This document shows positions 48,837-58,409 of a DNA stretch of 64,000 bases, in pieces. The notes below the pieces were generated by a model. It was not told the DNA's origin, did no database searches, and was given only the letters and a program-made list of their open reading frames with translations. The position numbers and the translations under genes were made by a program. Positions within the stretch are counted from its first letter, which is position 1, and the number at the start of each line of letters is the position of its first letter. Source of the stretch: Herbaspirillum aquaticum (GTDB lineage: Bacteria > Pseudomonadota > Gammaproteobacteria > Burkholderiales > Burkholderiaceae_D). Location of the stretch: NCBI RefSeq assembly GCF_002213425.1, contig NZ_NJGV01000007.1, positions 62,001 to 126,000 on the forward strand, read 5' to 3'.

Positions 48837-49703
48837 TCACCAGTCTCCCGAGGCGCCGCCGCCATCGAATGTACCGCCACCGCCGGAGAAGCCGCCACCG
48901 GACGAACCGCCAAATCCACCACCGAATCCGCCGCCACCCGAACGCGAACCGCCCCGGCCGGAACTGGCCTGCCGCAAGGCCTCATCGACCAGGCTGCCGA
49001 TGATGACCCCGGCGGTCGTGCTGCCGCCGCGTCCCCAGTCATTGTTGTTGAGCGCATTGCGGTTGCTGCGGCGCGACTTGAGCAATACCGTGAAGAACAC
49101 CACCAGGAACAGACCGATCACCACCAGCGTGATCCAGCCTGCGCCATCGTCGCTCTGTACTGCGCCGGAGGATCGTTTGGCCGGTGGCAGCTTTTCCTGT
49201 TCCAGCAGGGTGGTGATGGCCGTCACGCCCGCCGCTAGGCCGCCATAGAAATCGTTCTGGCGGAAATGCGGGGCGATCACGTCTTCCAGGATGCGCTTGG
49301 ATTGCGCATCGGTGAGGCTACCCTGTACGCCACGCCCGGCTTCGATGCGCAGGCGGCGCAGGGATTTTGGGTTGTCCTTGGCGACGATCAGGATCACGCC
49401 ATCATCCACGCCCTTGCGGCCCAGCTTCCACGCTTCGGCCACGCGGATGCTGTATTGCTCGATGGCTTCAGGTGCGGTGGAGGACATCAGCAGCACGCCG
49501 ATCTGGCTGCCGGTGCGCTGTTCGATGTCGGCCAGAACGCCGTCGAGGGCCTGGCGCTGCTGCGGCTGCAGCAGGTGGATCTGGTCGACGACGTGGGCCG
49601 TCAGCGGCGGTACCGGCACCAGGCCGTCATCGGCACGGGCCGGTCCGGCCAGCGCGATCCACGCCAGCAGCCAGCAGGTCAGGAGCAGTTTGCGCATGGC
49701 CAA
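48837..49703 (-). CDS. YgcG/TPM-domain membrane protein
   Basis: 288 residues with a signal peptide (LLTCWLLAWIALAGPARA) and a periplasmic TPM domain (about 25-170, VVDQIHLLQPQQRQALDGVL ... GSQIGVLLMSSTAPEAIEQYSIRVAEAW). One membrane helix (GWITLVVIGLFLVVFFTVLL) follows, and a cytosolic tail that ends in Gly/Ser-rich repeats (GGGGFGGGFGGSSGGGFSGGGG). It forms an operon with lemA upstream and a second TPM gene downstream. Confidence 0.9.
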   Translation of the reverse strand: MAMRKLLLTCWLLAWIALAGPARADDGLVPVPPLTAHVVDQIHLLQPQQRQALDGVLADIEQRTGSQIGVLLMSSTAPEAIEQYSIRVAEAWKLGRKGVDDGVILIVAKDNPKSLRRLRIEAGRGVQGSLTDAQSKRILEDVIAPHFRQNDFYGGLAAGVTAITTLLEQEKLPPAKRSSGAVQSDDGAGWITLVVIGLFLVVFFTVLLKSRRSNRNALNNNDWGRGGSTTAGVIIGSLVDEALRQASSGRGGSRSGGGGFGGGFGGSSGGGFSGGGGTFDGGGASGDW

Positions 49704-49715
49704 TGGGGCGGGCGC

Positions 49716-50309
49716 TTACTTGCCAAAGTTGACCGTGGGCGCGGTCGAGATGGCTTTTTCGTTTTCTACCGTAAACGAAGGTTTGACTTCATAGCTGAAC
49801 AGCTTGGCCGTGATGTTGGTGGGGAAGCTGCGCGCCAGGATGTTGTAATCCTTCACAGCGGCGATGTAGCGCTGACGGGCCACGGTGATGCGGTTTTCAG
49901 TCCCTTCGAGTTGGGATTGCAGGTCGCGGAAGCTGGTGTCGGCCTTCAACTGCGGATAATTCTCGGAGACCGCCATCAGGCGCGACAGCGCCGACGACAA
50001 TTGCCCCTGCACTTCCTGGAATTTGGCGAAGGCCTTGGGATCGTTGAGCACTTCGGGGGTGATCTGGAAGCTGGTGGCCGCAGCACGGGCGCGGGTAACG
50101 GCTTCCAGGGTGTCCTTCTCGTACGAGGCATAGCCCTTGACGGTGTTGACCAGGTTCGGGATCAGGTCGGCGCGGCGCTGGTACTGGTTGACCACTTCGC
50201 CCCAGGCGGCCTTGGTGGCTTCATCCTTGGCCTGGAATTCGTTGTAGCCGCAGCCGGAGAGGGTGAGGGCGGTGATGGCGATGGCCAGCCAGGAGAAGAG
50301 TTTTTTCAT
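49716..50309 (-). CDS. lemA: LemA family lipoprotein
   Basis: 197 residues from ATG 50309 (MKKLFSWLAIAITALTLSGC), with GAGGAAAA upstream. The lipobox LSGC makes it a lipoprotein, as in proteobacterial LemA. The coiled, helical core carries NEFQAKDEATKAAWGEVVNQYQRRADLIPNLVNTVKGYA, the family signature. LemA-TPM clusters are common and of unsettled function. Confidence 0.93.
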   Translation of the reverse strand: MKKLFSWLAIAITALTLSGCGYNEFQAKDEATKAAWGEVVNQYQRRADLIPNLVNTVKGYASYEKDTLEAVTRARAAATSFQITPEVLNDPKAFAKFQEVQGQLSSALSRLMAVSENYPQLKADTSFRDLQSQLEGTENRITVARQRYIAAVKDYNILARSFPTNITAKLFSYEVKPSFTVENEKAISTAPTVNFGK

Positions 50310-50473
50310 GTTGTTTTCCTCGTAGCAAAAGTGAAGCAAAGGGAGCGCATGAGACCATGCAAACCTCATGAAGTGCCCGATGTTCCGTGAAAACCCCTGA
50401 ACATCAGTCAAAAATCGAGGTCTGGGCAGGCCGGCGCGCTACAATAGCGCATCTTTCAGTTAAAGGCACCACC

Positions 50474-51292
50474 GTGACATTCATCGAGAAACTCAACGCT
50501 GCGTGGACTTCGCGCAATTCCCTGCTGTGCGTCGGCCTGGACCCCGACCTCAAGAAATTCCCCGCCGAGCTGCAGGGCAAGCCGGACGCGATCTTCGAAT
50601 TCTGCCGCGCCATCATCGATGCCACCGCCGAAGCCGCCTGTGCCTTCAAGCCGCAGATCGCCTATTTCGCTGCCCTCGGTGCGGAAGAGCAACTGGAGCG
50701 CATCTGCGCCTACCTGCGCACCAACTACCCCGAGATCCCGCTGGTGCTCGATGCCAAGCGCGGTGACATCGGCGCCACCGCCGAACAGTATGCCCGCGAA
50801 GCCTTCGAACGCTATGACGCCGACGTCGTCACGGTCAGCCCCTACATGGGCTGGGACTCGGTCTCGCCTTACCTGGAATGGAAGGATCGCGGCGTGATCG
50901 TGCTGTGCCGTACCTCCAATGCCGGCGGTTCCGACCTGCAATTCCTGGAAGTCGATGGCAAGCCGTTGTACCAGCACGTGGCGCGCCTGGTGGCCGAGAA
51001 GTGGAATACCAACGGCCAGTGCGGCCTGGTGGTCGGTGCCACCTTCCCGCACGAGCTGGCCCAGGTGCGCGCCATCATCGGCGACATGCCGCTGCTGGTG
51101 CCGGGCGTGGGGGCCCAGGGTGGCGATGTGGAAGCCACGGTCAAGGCCGGCAAGACGGCCTCGGGTACGGGCATGATGATCAATTCTTCACGTGCCATCC
51201 TCTACGCCAAGCCCGAAGCCGGCGAAGATTTCGCCGCTGCGGCGCGCCGGGTGGCCATCGAGACGCGGGACGCGATCAACCGCTTCCGCTGA
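50474..51292 (+). CDS. pyrF: Orotidine 5'-phosphate decarboxylase
   Basis: 272 residues of the type-2 PyrF group, the last step of UMP synthesis. Catalytic [16 protein letters not shown] is intact (Lys95), as are [11 protein letters not shown] and the phosphate-binding [10 protein letters not shown]. The start is GTG 50474 (AAAGG upstream); longer frames run into the lemA promoter region. A TACAAT at 50440-50445 in a small palindrome is the probable -10. Confidence 0.95.
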   Translation: MTFIEKLNAAWTSRNSLLCVGLDPDLKKFPAELQGKPDAIFEFCRAIIDATAEAACAFKPQIAYFAALGAEEQLERICAYLRTNYPEIPLVLDAKRGDIGATAEQYAREAFERYDADVVTVSPYMGWDSVSPYLEWKDRGVIVLCRTSNAGGSDLQFLEVDGKPLYQHVARLVAEKWNTNGQCGLVVGATFPHELAQVRAIIGDMPLLVPGVGAQGGDVEATVKAGKTASGTGMMINSSRAILYAKPEAGEDFAAAARRVAIETRDAINRFR

Positions 51293-51312
51293 GCTGCGCA
51301 AGCACAGATGAA

Positions 51313-51350
51313 GAAAAAGGCGGCGACTCCATGGGAGCGCCGCCTTTTTC
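51313..51350. terminator. Bidirectional terminator between pyrF and cinA
   Basis: GAAAAAGGCGGCG and CGCCGCCTTTTTC are perfect complements around a 12-base centre that itself contains CTCC/GGAG. Poly-A and poly-T flanks serve both convergent genes. Confidence 0.88.
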
Positions 51351-51365
51351 TTCATGTTCGCCGCG

Positions 51366-51848
51366 TCAGTCTGCCAAAAGCTTCAGCAGGCCCTTGAGTG
51401 AATGTTCCACCGTCTGGGCCCGCACCTGCTGGCGGTCGCCCTTGAAGACCAGGCGCTCCGTATAGGTCTTGTCGCCCACGCGCCAGCCGAAGCAGACGGT
51501 GCCGACCGGCTTGCCCGGCACCGCGCCGCCGGGGCCGGCGATGCCGGTGGTGGAGACGGCCACATCCGAACTGCTGTTGGCCACCGCCCCTTCGGCCATG
51601 GCACCGGCGATTTCCTCGCTGACCGCGCCATGCTGGGCGATCAGGGCTTCGGAGATGTCCAGCAATTCGTTCTTGGAGGCGTTCGAATAGGTCACGAAAC
51701 CGCAATCGAACCATTCCGAGGATCCGGCGATTTCAGTGATGGCATGGGCGATGCCGCCACCGGTACAGGATTCTGCAGTGGCCAGGAGCAGGCCTTTGGC
51801 TTTGAGGGTGTGGCCCACGCGGGTGGCCAGGTCCAGGGTGCTGTCCAT
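51366..51848 (-). CDS. CinA-type nicotinamide-nucleotide amidase (PncC)
   Basis: 160 residues from ATG 51848 (GAGG nine bases upstream; an ATG at 51857 is possible). It is the stand-alone C-terminal CinA domain with LLATAESCTGGGIAHAIT (active-site Ser), TYSNASKNELLDI, and STTGIAGPGGAVPGKPVGTVCFG. It hydrolyses NMN to recycle pyridine nucleotides. Confidence 0.93.
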   Translation of the reverse strand: MDSTLDLATRVGHTLKAKGLLLATAESCTGGGIAHAITEIAGSSEWFDCGFVTYSNASKNELLDISEALIAQHGAVSEEIAGAMAEGAVANSSSDVAVSTTGIAGPGGAVPGKPVGTVCFGWRVGDKTYTERLVFKGDRQQVRAQTVEHSLKGLLKLLAD

Positions 51849-51926
51849 GAGTGTCATCCTCGGCTGTGCCGCAGTCGGCGCCGGGAGGTGGGCGCGCTGC
51901 GGTCGGTTGATCAACGAAGTGCGTGG

Positions 51927-52200
51927 GCTAGGGCCTGTTCACATTCAATCTGTGAGTGCGAGAGGTCGCCAAGCGTTGGCTGCCTAGGCGCGGCGACGCG
52001 CCGTGGTGGTGCCACGGCAAGGAGCTGCAACAACGGCAGGCGACGCTTGGCGGCCTCTCCCGGAGGGTTGCCCCCAGAAGGCGCGCTGGCCGCGTTGCAC
52101 GTCAGGGCTGGTGGCACCACCACCAGCCCTGACGCGCGCCTTGCCAACACGCCTTCTGGGGGCAACGCATCTCACAGATTGAATGTGAACAGGCCCTAGC
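51927..52200. mobile_element. MITE-like palindromic element
   Basis: A perfect 30-bp inverted repeat bounds 274 bases (51927-51956 and 52171-52200, outer end GCTAGGGCCTGTTCAC). The inside is built of further inverted repeats. GAGAGGTCGCCAAGCGT pairs with a partner ending at about 52062 (one mismatch). GTTGCCCCCAGAAGGCG (about 52068) pairs with its complement ending at about 52166. A 14-bp stem lies at about 52106-52135. It has no open frame of note. The outer CTAG may be a target duplication. It fills most of the 407-base gap 51849-52255. Confidence 0.7.
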
Positions 52201-52255
52201 ATACTCCGATGTCAGGAAATGTTGTATCGGACAAGCTCCGATTGTTCACTTCCGG

Positions 52256-52801
52256 TTACCAATAAGTGCGCCAGAACGCAAACACCAGCAGCGTATAGAA
52301 GGCTGCCACGATGTCATCCCACATCACGCCGAAACCGCCCTTGAAGCGGCGGTCGAACCAGGCGATCGGGGGCGGTTTGACCATGTCGAAGAAGCGGAAC
52401 ACCAGGAAGGCCGCAAACTGCGTCTTCAGGCTGGCCGGCATGACCAGCACCAGCACCAGCCAGAAGGCGATGATTTCATCCCACACCATGCTGCCGTCAT
52501 CGGGCGAATTGAGCGCCTGCCCCGTGCGGTGGCAGGCCCAGATGCCGATGATGAAGCCGGCCGCAATGATCACCAGCCAGTTCGCTGCCGTGAAGACATG
52601 CGGCCAGCGTGTGGACAGCACCGCATAGGACAGCCACGCAAAGAGGGTTCCGGCCGTGCCCGGCATGATGGGCGAGAGGCCGCTGCCGAAGCCCTGGGCG
52701 ATCCAGTGCGCCGGATGGGCCAGCATGAAGTGCGGGGTCGGCTTGCGTTTGCGGGGCGAGGCCGAAGGCGGCGGCGGGAAGGGCGAAGAAGCTTGGTTCA
52801 T
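52256..52801 (-). CDS. pgpA: Phosphatidylglycerophosphatase A
   Basis: 181 residues. After a Pro-rich leader, the PgpA domain reads IAQGFGSGLSPIMPGTAGTLFAWLSY, then SMVWDEIIAFWLVLVL and VFRFFDMVKPPPIAWFDRRFKGGFGVMWDDIVAAFYTLL, with the acidic active-site residues. It dephosphorylates PGP to phosphatidylglycerol in the inner membrane. Its ATG overlaps the thiL stop (ATGA), the usual thiL-pgpA order. Confidence 0.94.
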   Translation of the reverse strand: MNQASSPFPPPPSASPRKRKPTPHFMLAHPAHWIAQGFGSGLSPIMPGTAGTLFAWLSYAVLSTRWPHVFTAANWLVIIAAGFIIGIWACHRTGQALNSPDDGSMVWDEIIAFWLVLVLVMPASLKTQFAAFLVFRFFDMVKPPPIAWFDRRFKGGFGVMWDDIVAAFYTLLVFAFWRTYW

Positions 52802-53763
52802 GAACGGAAATGATCGAAGGAATCCGGCGTGTCCTGCAGCGGTTCACCGGCGGCATCGAGCAGCCGCAATCCGGCTTGCGCATCGATCTGGCCAATGCGG
52901 GTGACGGTGGTTCCAGCGGACTGGGCGGCCTTGAGGACAGCCTCGCGCTGGCGTGCCGGGGCAGTGAAGCACAGTTCGTAATCGTCGCCGCCGGACAAGG
53001 TAAAGCGGCGGCGCAGGTGCAGGTCGCGCTGCTGCAAGGCAGGGCCGGGCGGCAGGGCGTCCACGTCCAGCGTCGCCCCCACATGTGAACGTTCGAGGAT
53101 GTGGCCGAGGTCGCCCGTCAGGCCATCGGAGATGTCGATCGCGGCATGGGCAATGCCACGCAGGGCCAGGCCTAGCGCCACGCGCGGGGTGGGCGCATGC
53201 ATGCGCGGGGCGGCCAGCTGCAGTTCTTCGGTGTTGATGTCGAATTCCTGGCGGTAGCCGGCCAATGCCAGGCGGGCATCGCCCAGCGTGCCGGAGACCC
53301 AGATGTCATCCCCGGCGCGGGCGGCATCGCGGCGCAGCGCCTGTTGCGGCGGCACTTCGCCGAAGACCGTGATGCTGATGGTCAGCGGTCCTTTGGTGGT
53401 GTCGCCGCCGATGAGCTCGCAGCCATGGGCATCGGCCAGCGCCAGCATGCCCTGCGAGAACGGTGCCAGCCAGTCGGCGCGCGCTTCCGGCAAGGCCAGG
53501 GCCAGCGTGAAGGCAATCGGCTGGGCGCCCATGGCGGCCAGGTCGGAGAGGTTGACGGCCAGGCACTTGTGGCCCAGCAGCAGGGGATCGGCATCCGGGA
53601 AGAAGTGGCGGCCAGCCACCAGCATGTCGCTGGAAATGGCCAGCTGCATCCCCGGGGCCGGTGTCATCAGCGCGCAGTCGTCCCCCACACCCAGGGCCGT
53701 GCGGCTGTCAGGAGCGGGCGGGCGGCTGAAATAGCGCGCAATGAGTTCGAATTCGGAAAGCAT
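52798..53763 (-). CDS. thiL: Thiamine-monophosphate kinase
   Basis: 321 residues. It has an N-terminal SEFELIARYF, the Mg-ATP segment ALGVGDDCALMTP, the MGAQPIAFTLALALPE loop, GGDTTKGPLTISITVFG, and ISDGLTGDLGHIL, all as in ThiL. It phosphorylates thiamine monophosphate to the pyrophosphate cofactor. ATG 53763 is the first gene codon after a 402-base gap. Confidence 0.95.
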   Translation of the reverse strand: MLSEFELIARYFSRPPAPDSRTALGVGDDCALMTPAPGMQLAISSDMLVAGRHFFPDADPLLLGHKCLAVNLSDLAAMGAQPIAFTLALALPEARADWLAPFSQGMLALADAHGCELIGGDTTKGPLTISITVFGEVPPQQALRRDAARAGDDIWVSGTLGDARLALAGYRQEFDINTEELQLAAPRMHAPTPRVALGLALRGIAHAAIDISDGLTGDLGHILERSHVGATLDVDALPPGPALQQRDLHLRRRFTLSGGDDYELCFTAPARQREAVLKAAQSAGTTVTRIGQIDAQAGLRLLDAAGEPLQDTPDSFDHFRS

Positions 53764-54165
53764 GGCGCGATTGTAACCAATCCGTCACGGCTTCAGGCGC
53801 ACAATATCCCGGCGACGGCGCATGTTGCGATGCAACGCAAACTGCCCGGATGCCGCGCCAGGGCAGGGTGCGCGAGCCCATGGTGAAGGGATAGGGGTTT
53901 TCCCCAATACCGGATAGGCAAGGGCAGTGTCAGCCTCTCGTGCGGGAAATCAAGCTGCGCGCAACTGCGCACATCAGGCGGCAACTGGTCGTCATCTGGC
54001 CCCGGAAATGCCATGTTCGCGGTCATCACGGGTTTGGGTCGACAGGCCGCAAAGCCAGTCCGGAAAAGGCTTTGCGCGGAGCAGCATGAGCCCGGCGGCC
54101 TATGATTGAGGGCCGACCTCTGCTAGAATCGACCCCCTTCGCAAGTCAACTAGAGAATACAGAGT
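53764..54165. other. Divergent intergenic region thiL-maeB
   Basis: 402 bases with no convincing gene on either strand. TAGAAT at 54124-54129, 36 bases before maeB, is a possible -10. Nothing else is recognisable. Confidence 0.4.
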
Positions 54166-56478
54166 ATGGATTCGATGATCAGTAAGAAAGAAGAAGTGCG
54201 TCAGCAACTTCGTCAGGCAGCGCTGGATTACCACGAGTTTCCGACCCCGGGCAAGATCGCGGTCACGCCCACCAAGCTGCTGACCAACCAGCGTGATCTC
54301 TCCCTCGCGTATTCTCCGGGCGTGGCTGCGGCCTGCGAAGAAATCGTCGCCGATCCGCTCAACGCCTTCCGCTATACCGCCCGTGGCAACCTGGTGGCCG
54401 TGATCACCAACGGTACCGCCGTGCTGGGCCTGGGCAACATCGGTGCGCTGGCTTCCAAGCCGGTCATGGAAGGCAAGGGCGTGCTGTTCAAGAAGTTCGC
54501 CGGCATCGACGTCTTCGACATCGAAATCAATGAAACCGACCCGGACAAGCTGATCGACGTCATCGCGGCCCTGGAGCCGACCTTCGGCGGCATCAACCTG
54601 GAAGACATCAAGGCGCCGGAATGCTTCTACATCGAGCGCAAGCTGCGCGAGAAGATGAAGATCCCGGTCTTCCACGATGACCAGCACGGTACCGCCATCA
54701 TCGTCGGCGCCGCCATCCTCAACGGCCTGAAGGTCGTGGGCAAGGACATCAAGAACGTCAAGCTGGTGGTCTCCGGCGCCGGCGCGGCGGCGCTGGCCTG
54801 CCTGGACCTGATCGTCGACCTCGGCTTCCCCATCGAAAACATCTTCGTCACCGACCTGGCCGGCGTGGTCTACAAGGGCCGCAAGGAGCTGATGGATCCG
54901 GACAAGGAGCGTTTCGCCCGCGAAACCGATGCCCGCACCCTGGCCGAAGTGATCCCGGATGCCGACATCTTCCTGGGCCTGTCCGCTGCCGGCGTGTTGA
55001 AGCCCGAGATGGTCAAGCAGATGGCCGCCCGTCCGCTGGTGCTGGCACTGGCCAACCCGACCCCGGAAATCCTGCCGGAAGAAGTGATGGCCGTGCGTGA
55101 CGACGCCATCATCGCCACCGGCCGCTCGGATTATCCGAACCAGGTCAACAACGTGCTGTGCTTCCCCTACATCTTCCGCGGCGCGCTCGATTCGGGTGCC
55201 ACCACCATCACCCGCGAGATGGAGATCGCCACCGTCCACGCCATCGCCGAGCTGGCCCAGGCCGAGCAGTCCGATATCGTGGCCTCGACCTATGGGATCG
55301 CCAACCTGTCCTTCGGCCCGGAATACATCATTCCCAAGCCCTTCGACCCGCGCCTGATGATCAAGATCGCGCCGGCCGTGGCGCGTGCTGCCGAAAGCTC
55401 CGGTGTGGCCGCCCGTCCGATCCAGGACATGGATGCCTACATCGAGAAGCTGGAACAGTTCGTCTACCACAGCGGTACCTTCATGCGCCCGATCTTCCAG
55501 GTCGCCAAGAAGGCTGCCGAGGCCAAGAAGCGCATCGTCTACGCCGAAGGCGAAGAAGAGCGCGTGCTGCGTGCGGTCCAGGTGATCGTCGATGAAAACC
55601 TGGCCAAGCCCATCCTGGTGGGCCGTCCGGAAGTGCTGGAACAGCGCATCAAGAAGTTTGGCCTGCGCCTGCGTGCCGGCACCGACTTCGAGGTCATCAA
55701 CCCCAACTTCGACAACCGCTACCGCGATTACTGGCAGAGCTTCCTGGAGATGTCGCGCCGCAAGGGTGTCACCGAGCAGTATGCCAAGCTGGAAATGCGC
55801 CGCCGCCATACCCTCATCGGTTCCATGGCCATCCACAAGGGCGATGCCGATGGCATGATCTGCGGCACCTACGGCACCACCCAGCTGCACCTGCACTACA
55901 TCGACCAGGTGCTGGGCAAGCGCGAAGGCGTGAACGTGTATGCCGCGATGAATGCGGTGATCCTGCCCAATCGCCAGCTGGTGATGGTGGACACCCACGT
56001 CAACGAAAACCCCAACGCCCGCGAACTGGCCGAGATCACCATGCTGGCCGCTGAAGAAATGCGCCGTTTCGGCCTGCATCCGCGTGCTGCGCTGCTGTCG
56101 CACTCGAACTTCGGTTCGAGCAACAGCGAATCGGCCCGCAAGATGCGCGAAGCCCTGGGCATCCTGCGCGAAATCGCGCCGGACCTGGAAGTCGATGGCG
56201 AAATGCACGGCGATACCGCGCTCGATTCCAAGCTGTTGAATGCGGTGATCCCGGATTCGCCGTTGAAGGGTGACGCCAACCTGCTGGTCATGCCCAACAT
56301 CGACGCCGCCAACATCGCCTACAACCTGCTCAAGACCGCATCAGGCAACGGCGTGGCCATCGGCCCCATCCTGCTGGGTTGCGCCAAGCCGGTTCATATC
56401 CTGACGCCCTCGGCGACGGTGCGCCGCATCATCAACATGACGGCCCTGTGCGTCATGGATGCCTTGTCCGAACGCTGA
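54166..56478 (+). CDS. maeB: NADP-dependent malic enzyme (MaeB, with phosphotransacetylase-like domain)
   Basis: 770 residues. The N-terminal malic enzyme part (about 1-430) carries [33 protein letters not shown] and [15 protein letters not shown]. The C-terminal 330 residues resemble phosphotransacetylase ([20 protein letters not shown] ... [19 protein letters not shown]) and in known enzymes are regulatory, binding acetyl-CoA. It converts malate to pyruvate with NADPH. Start ATG 54166 or 54175. It precedes a transporter that may import its substrates. Confidence 0.95.
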   Translation: MDSMISKKEEVRQQLRQAALDYHEFPTPGKIAVTPTKLLTNQRDLSLAYSPGVAAACEEIVADPLNAFRYTARGNLVAVITNGTAVLGLGNIGALASKPVMEGKGVLFKKFAGIDVFDIEINETDPDKLIDVIAALEPTFGGINLEDIKAPECFYIERKLREKMKIPVFHDDQHGTAIIVGAAILNGLKVVGKDIKNVKLVVSGAGAAALACLDLIVDLGFPIENIFVTDLAGVVYKGRKELMDPDKERFARETDARTLAEVIPDADIFLGLSAAGVLKPEMVKQMAARPLVLALANPTPEILPEEVMAVRDDAIIATGRSDYPNQVNNVLCFPYIFRGALDSGATTITREMEIATVHAIAELAQAEQSDIVASTYGIANLSFGPEYIIPKPFDPRLMIKIAPAVARAAESSGVAARPIQDMDAYIEKLEQFVYHSGTFMRPIFQVAKKAAEAKKRIVYAEGEEERVLRAVQVIVDENLAKPILVGRPEVLEQRIKKFGLRLRAGTDFEVINPNFDNRYRDYWQSFLEMSRRKGVTEQYAKLEMRRRHTLIGSMAIHKGDADGMICGTYGTTQLHLHYIDQVLGKREGVNVYAAMNAVILPNRQLVMVDTHVNENPNARELAEITMLAAEEMRRFGLHPRAALLSHSNFGSSNSESARKMREALGILREIAPDLEVDGEMHGDTALDSKLLNAVIPDSPLKGDANLLVMPNIDAANIAYNLLKTASGNGVAIGPILLGCAKPVHILTPSATVRRIINMTALCVMDALSER

Positions 56479-56536
56479 TCGCAGCCTCGGTCAGGTCGCA
56501 AGACCAGGAGACCGCAATACCGTAATACCTTGAGAG

Positions 56537-56567
56537 CGGCGCATGTCGAAAGACATGCGCCGTTTTT
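56537..56567 (+). terminator. Rho-independent terminator of maeB
   Basis: CGGCGCATGTC (56537-56547), GAAA tetraloop, GACATGCGCCG (56552-56562), then TTTTT. Perfect 11-bp stem. Confidence 0.92.
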
Positions 56568-56583
56568 CATTGCGCGCGTGGCT

Positions 56584-56623
56584 GGATTCCCGAACATGCC
56601 GCGCAGCAGCATTCCGGGAATCC
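56584..56623. promoter_or_regulatory. Candidate upstream activator site
   Basis: GGATTCCCG (56584-56592) and CGGGAATCC (56615-56623) are perfect inverted 9-mers 22 bases apart. They lie about 90-130 bases upstream of the sigma-54 promoter, the usual position for an NtrC-family activator. Confidence 0.55.
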
Positions 56624-56711
56624 GCACCGGGTGGGCGGCTTGGTTTTCTCTGTTTTTGATAAAACCCTTTGCAATCAATGGCTTGTGATCTCGTTGCCGA
56701 ACTTTTCGTGC

Positions 56712-56727
56712 TGGCACGAAGCCTGCA
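56712..56727 (+). promoter_or_regulatory. Sigma-54 (-24/-12) promoter
   Basis: TGGCACGAAGCCTGCA fits the TGGCAC-N5-TTGCA consensus with one mismatch. The invariant GG (56713-56714) and GC (56725-56726) are exactly 12 bases apart. It lies about 180 bases before the MHS transporter gene. The nearby DctD-like activator gene supports its use. The rest of 56479-56909 holds the maeB terminator and the inverted repeat; no gene is evident. Confidence 0.75.
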
Positions 56728-56909
56728 ATATGAACATCAAAACAAAAAAGCAAACACGGAGACAGACACCTGATGCGCTCATGCATCGTCTTCACGCGCC
56801 TGGTCCCGCTGGCCTCTGCGTTATGCCTTGTTCCGGTTCAATCAAAGCAAGATGACCCGCCGCACGTCGCGTCTTTCGGACAGGCCTGCGGCCAACACAG
56901 GAGATCTCC

Positions 56910-58301
56910 ATGAGTGTCACCCCGCAAAGCAGCGCGCCCAGCACCACCAGCACGCCCTTGAGCGCCACCGAATACCGCAAGCGCATCTTCGCCATCCTCG
57001 GCGCCTCCTCCGGCAACCTGGTGGAATGGTTCGACTTCTATGTCTATTCCTTCTGTGCGATCTACTTCGCACCGGCCTTCTTCCCCAAGGGTGACGCCAC
57101 CAGCCAGTTGCTGAACACGGCCGGCGTGTTTGCCGCCGGTTTCCTGATGCGTCCCATCGGTGGCTGGCTGTTCGGCCGCATCGCCGACAAGCATGGCCGC
57201 AAGACCTCCATGCTGATCTCGGTCCTGATGATGTGCGGCGGCTCGCTGGCCGTGGCCGTGCTGCCGACCTATGCCACCATCGGTGCCTGGGCGCCGGCGC
57301 TGCTGCTGCTGGCACGCCCGTTCCAGGGCCTGTCGGTGGGCGGTGAATATGGCACCTCGGCCACCTACATGAGCGAAGTGGCGCCCAATGGCCGCCGCGG
57401 CTTCTTCGCCTCCTTCCAGTACGTGACCCTGATCGGCGGCCAGTTGCTGGCCGTGCTGGTGCTGTTCGCCATGCAGCAGTGGCTGACCAAGGCCGAGCTG
57501 ATGGCCTGGGGCTGGCGCATTCCCTTCGTGCTCGGCGCGGTCGGTGCGCTGGTGGCGATGTACCTGCGCAGTTCGCTGGCCGAGACCTCTTCGGCCGGTG
57601 CCCGCAAGAAGAAGGAAGCCGGTACCCTCAAGGGCTTGCTGCAGCACAAGCGCGCCTTCCTGAACGTGGTGGGCTTCACCGCCGGCGGCTCGCTGATGTT
57701 CTACACCTTCACCACCTACATGCAGAAATACCTGGTCAACACCGCCGGCATGGATCCCAAGGTCGCCAATGGCGTCATGACCGGCGCGCTGTTCGTCTAC
57801 ATGATCCTGCAACCGATCTTCGGTGCCATCTCCGACAAGATCGGCCGCCGCAATTCCATGCTGTGCTTCGCCTTCTTCGGCATGGTGGGCACCTTCCCGA
57901 TCCTGCATTTCCTCAAGGACGTCAGCAGCCCCGGCGTGGCCATGGCGCTGGCCATCCTGGCCTTGACCATCGTCAGCTTCTATACCTCCATCAGCGGCCT
58001 GATCAAGGCCGAGATGTTCCCGCCTGAAGTGCGCGCCCTGGGCGTGGGCCTGTCGTATGCGGTCGGTAACGCCATCTTCGGTGGTTCGGCCGAGTTCGTG
58101 GCGCTGTCGCTGAAGTCGGCGGGCGTGGAATCGGCCTTCTACTGGTACGTGAGCGCACTGTGCCTGGTGGCGCTGATCATCAGCCTGCGCATGCCGGATC
58201 CGCAGCGTGACGGCCACCTCAAGGGCGATGTCGCCATGAACCCGGACGATGAACACGGCGAGGTCGATGCCGCTACCGGCAAGCTGCACAAGCCGGCCTG
58301 A
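56910..58301 (+). CDS. MFS transporter, MHS family (alpha-ketoglutarate permease-like)
   Basis: 463 residues, 12 membrane segments. ATG 56910 follows CAGGAG. It has the N-terminal [19 protein letters not shown] stretch of MHS permeases, motif A as [17 protein letters not shown], and [21 protein letters not shown]. This group (KgtP, ProP, ShiA) takes up organic acids by proton symport. Upstream sigma-54 promoter and downstream DctB/DctD-like genes point to a dicarboxylate or ketoacid substrate. The exact substrate is not certain. Confidence 0.88.
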   Translation: MSVTPQSSAPSTTSTPLSATEYRKRIFAILGASSGNLVEWFDFYVYSFCAIYFAPAFFPKGDATSQLLNTAGVFAAGFLMRPIGGWLFGRIADKHGRKTSMLISVLMMCGGSLAVAVLPTYATIGAWAPALLLLARPFQGLSVGGEYGTSATYMSEVAPNGRRGFFASFQYVTLIGGQLLAVLVLFAMQQWLTKAELMAWGWRIPFVLGAVGALVAMYLRSSLAETSSAGARKKKEAGTLKGLLQHKRAFLNVVGFTAGGSLMFYTFTTYMQKYLVNTAGMDPKVANGVMTGALFVYMILQPIFGAISDKIGRRNSMLCFAFFGMVGTFPILHFLKDVSSPGVAMALAILALTIVSFYTSISGLIKAEMFPPEVRALGVGLSYAVGNAIFGGSAEFVALSLKSAGVESAFYWYVSALCLVALIISLRMPDPQRDGHLKGDVAMNPDDEHGEVDAATGKLHKPA

Positions 58302-58365
58302 TCGCCCTTTGCCCGCGCGCCGCTGCCTGCGGTGGCGCGCGGCGCGTTATCATGACGCCTCCAAC

Positions 58366-58396
58366 GCGGCGCCCTGCGGGGCGCCGCGCTGCTTTT
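58366..58396 (+). terminator. Hairpin between transporter and kinase genes
   Basis: GCGGCGCCC (58366-58374) pairs with GGGCGCCGC (58379-58387); GCTGCTTTT follows. The T-run is interrupted, so it may only reduce read-through into the kinase gene. Confidence 0.4.
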
Positions 58397-58409
58397 GACC
58401 CCAACCTTC

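Noticed and set aside
54100..56208. 702-codon open frame on the minus strand
   Set aside because: Antisense to maeB and compositionally a shadow frame.
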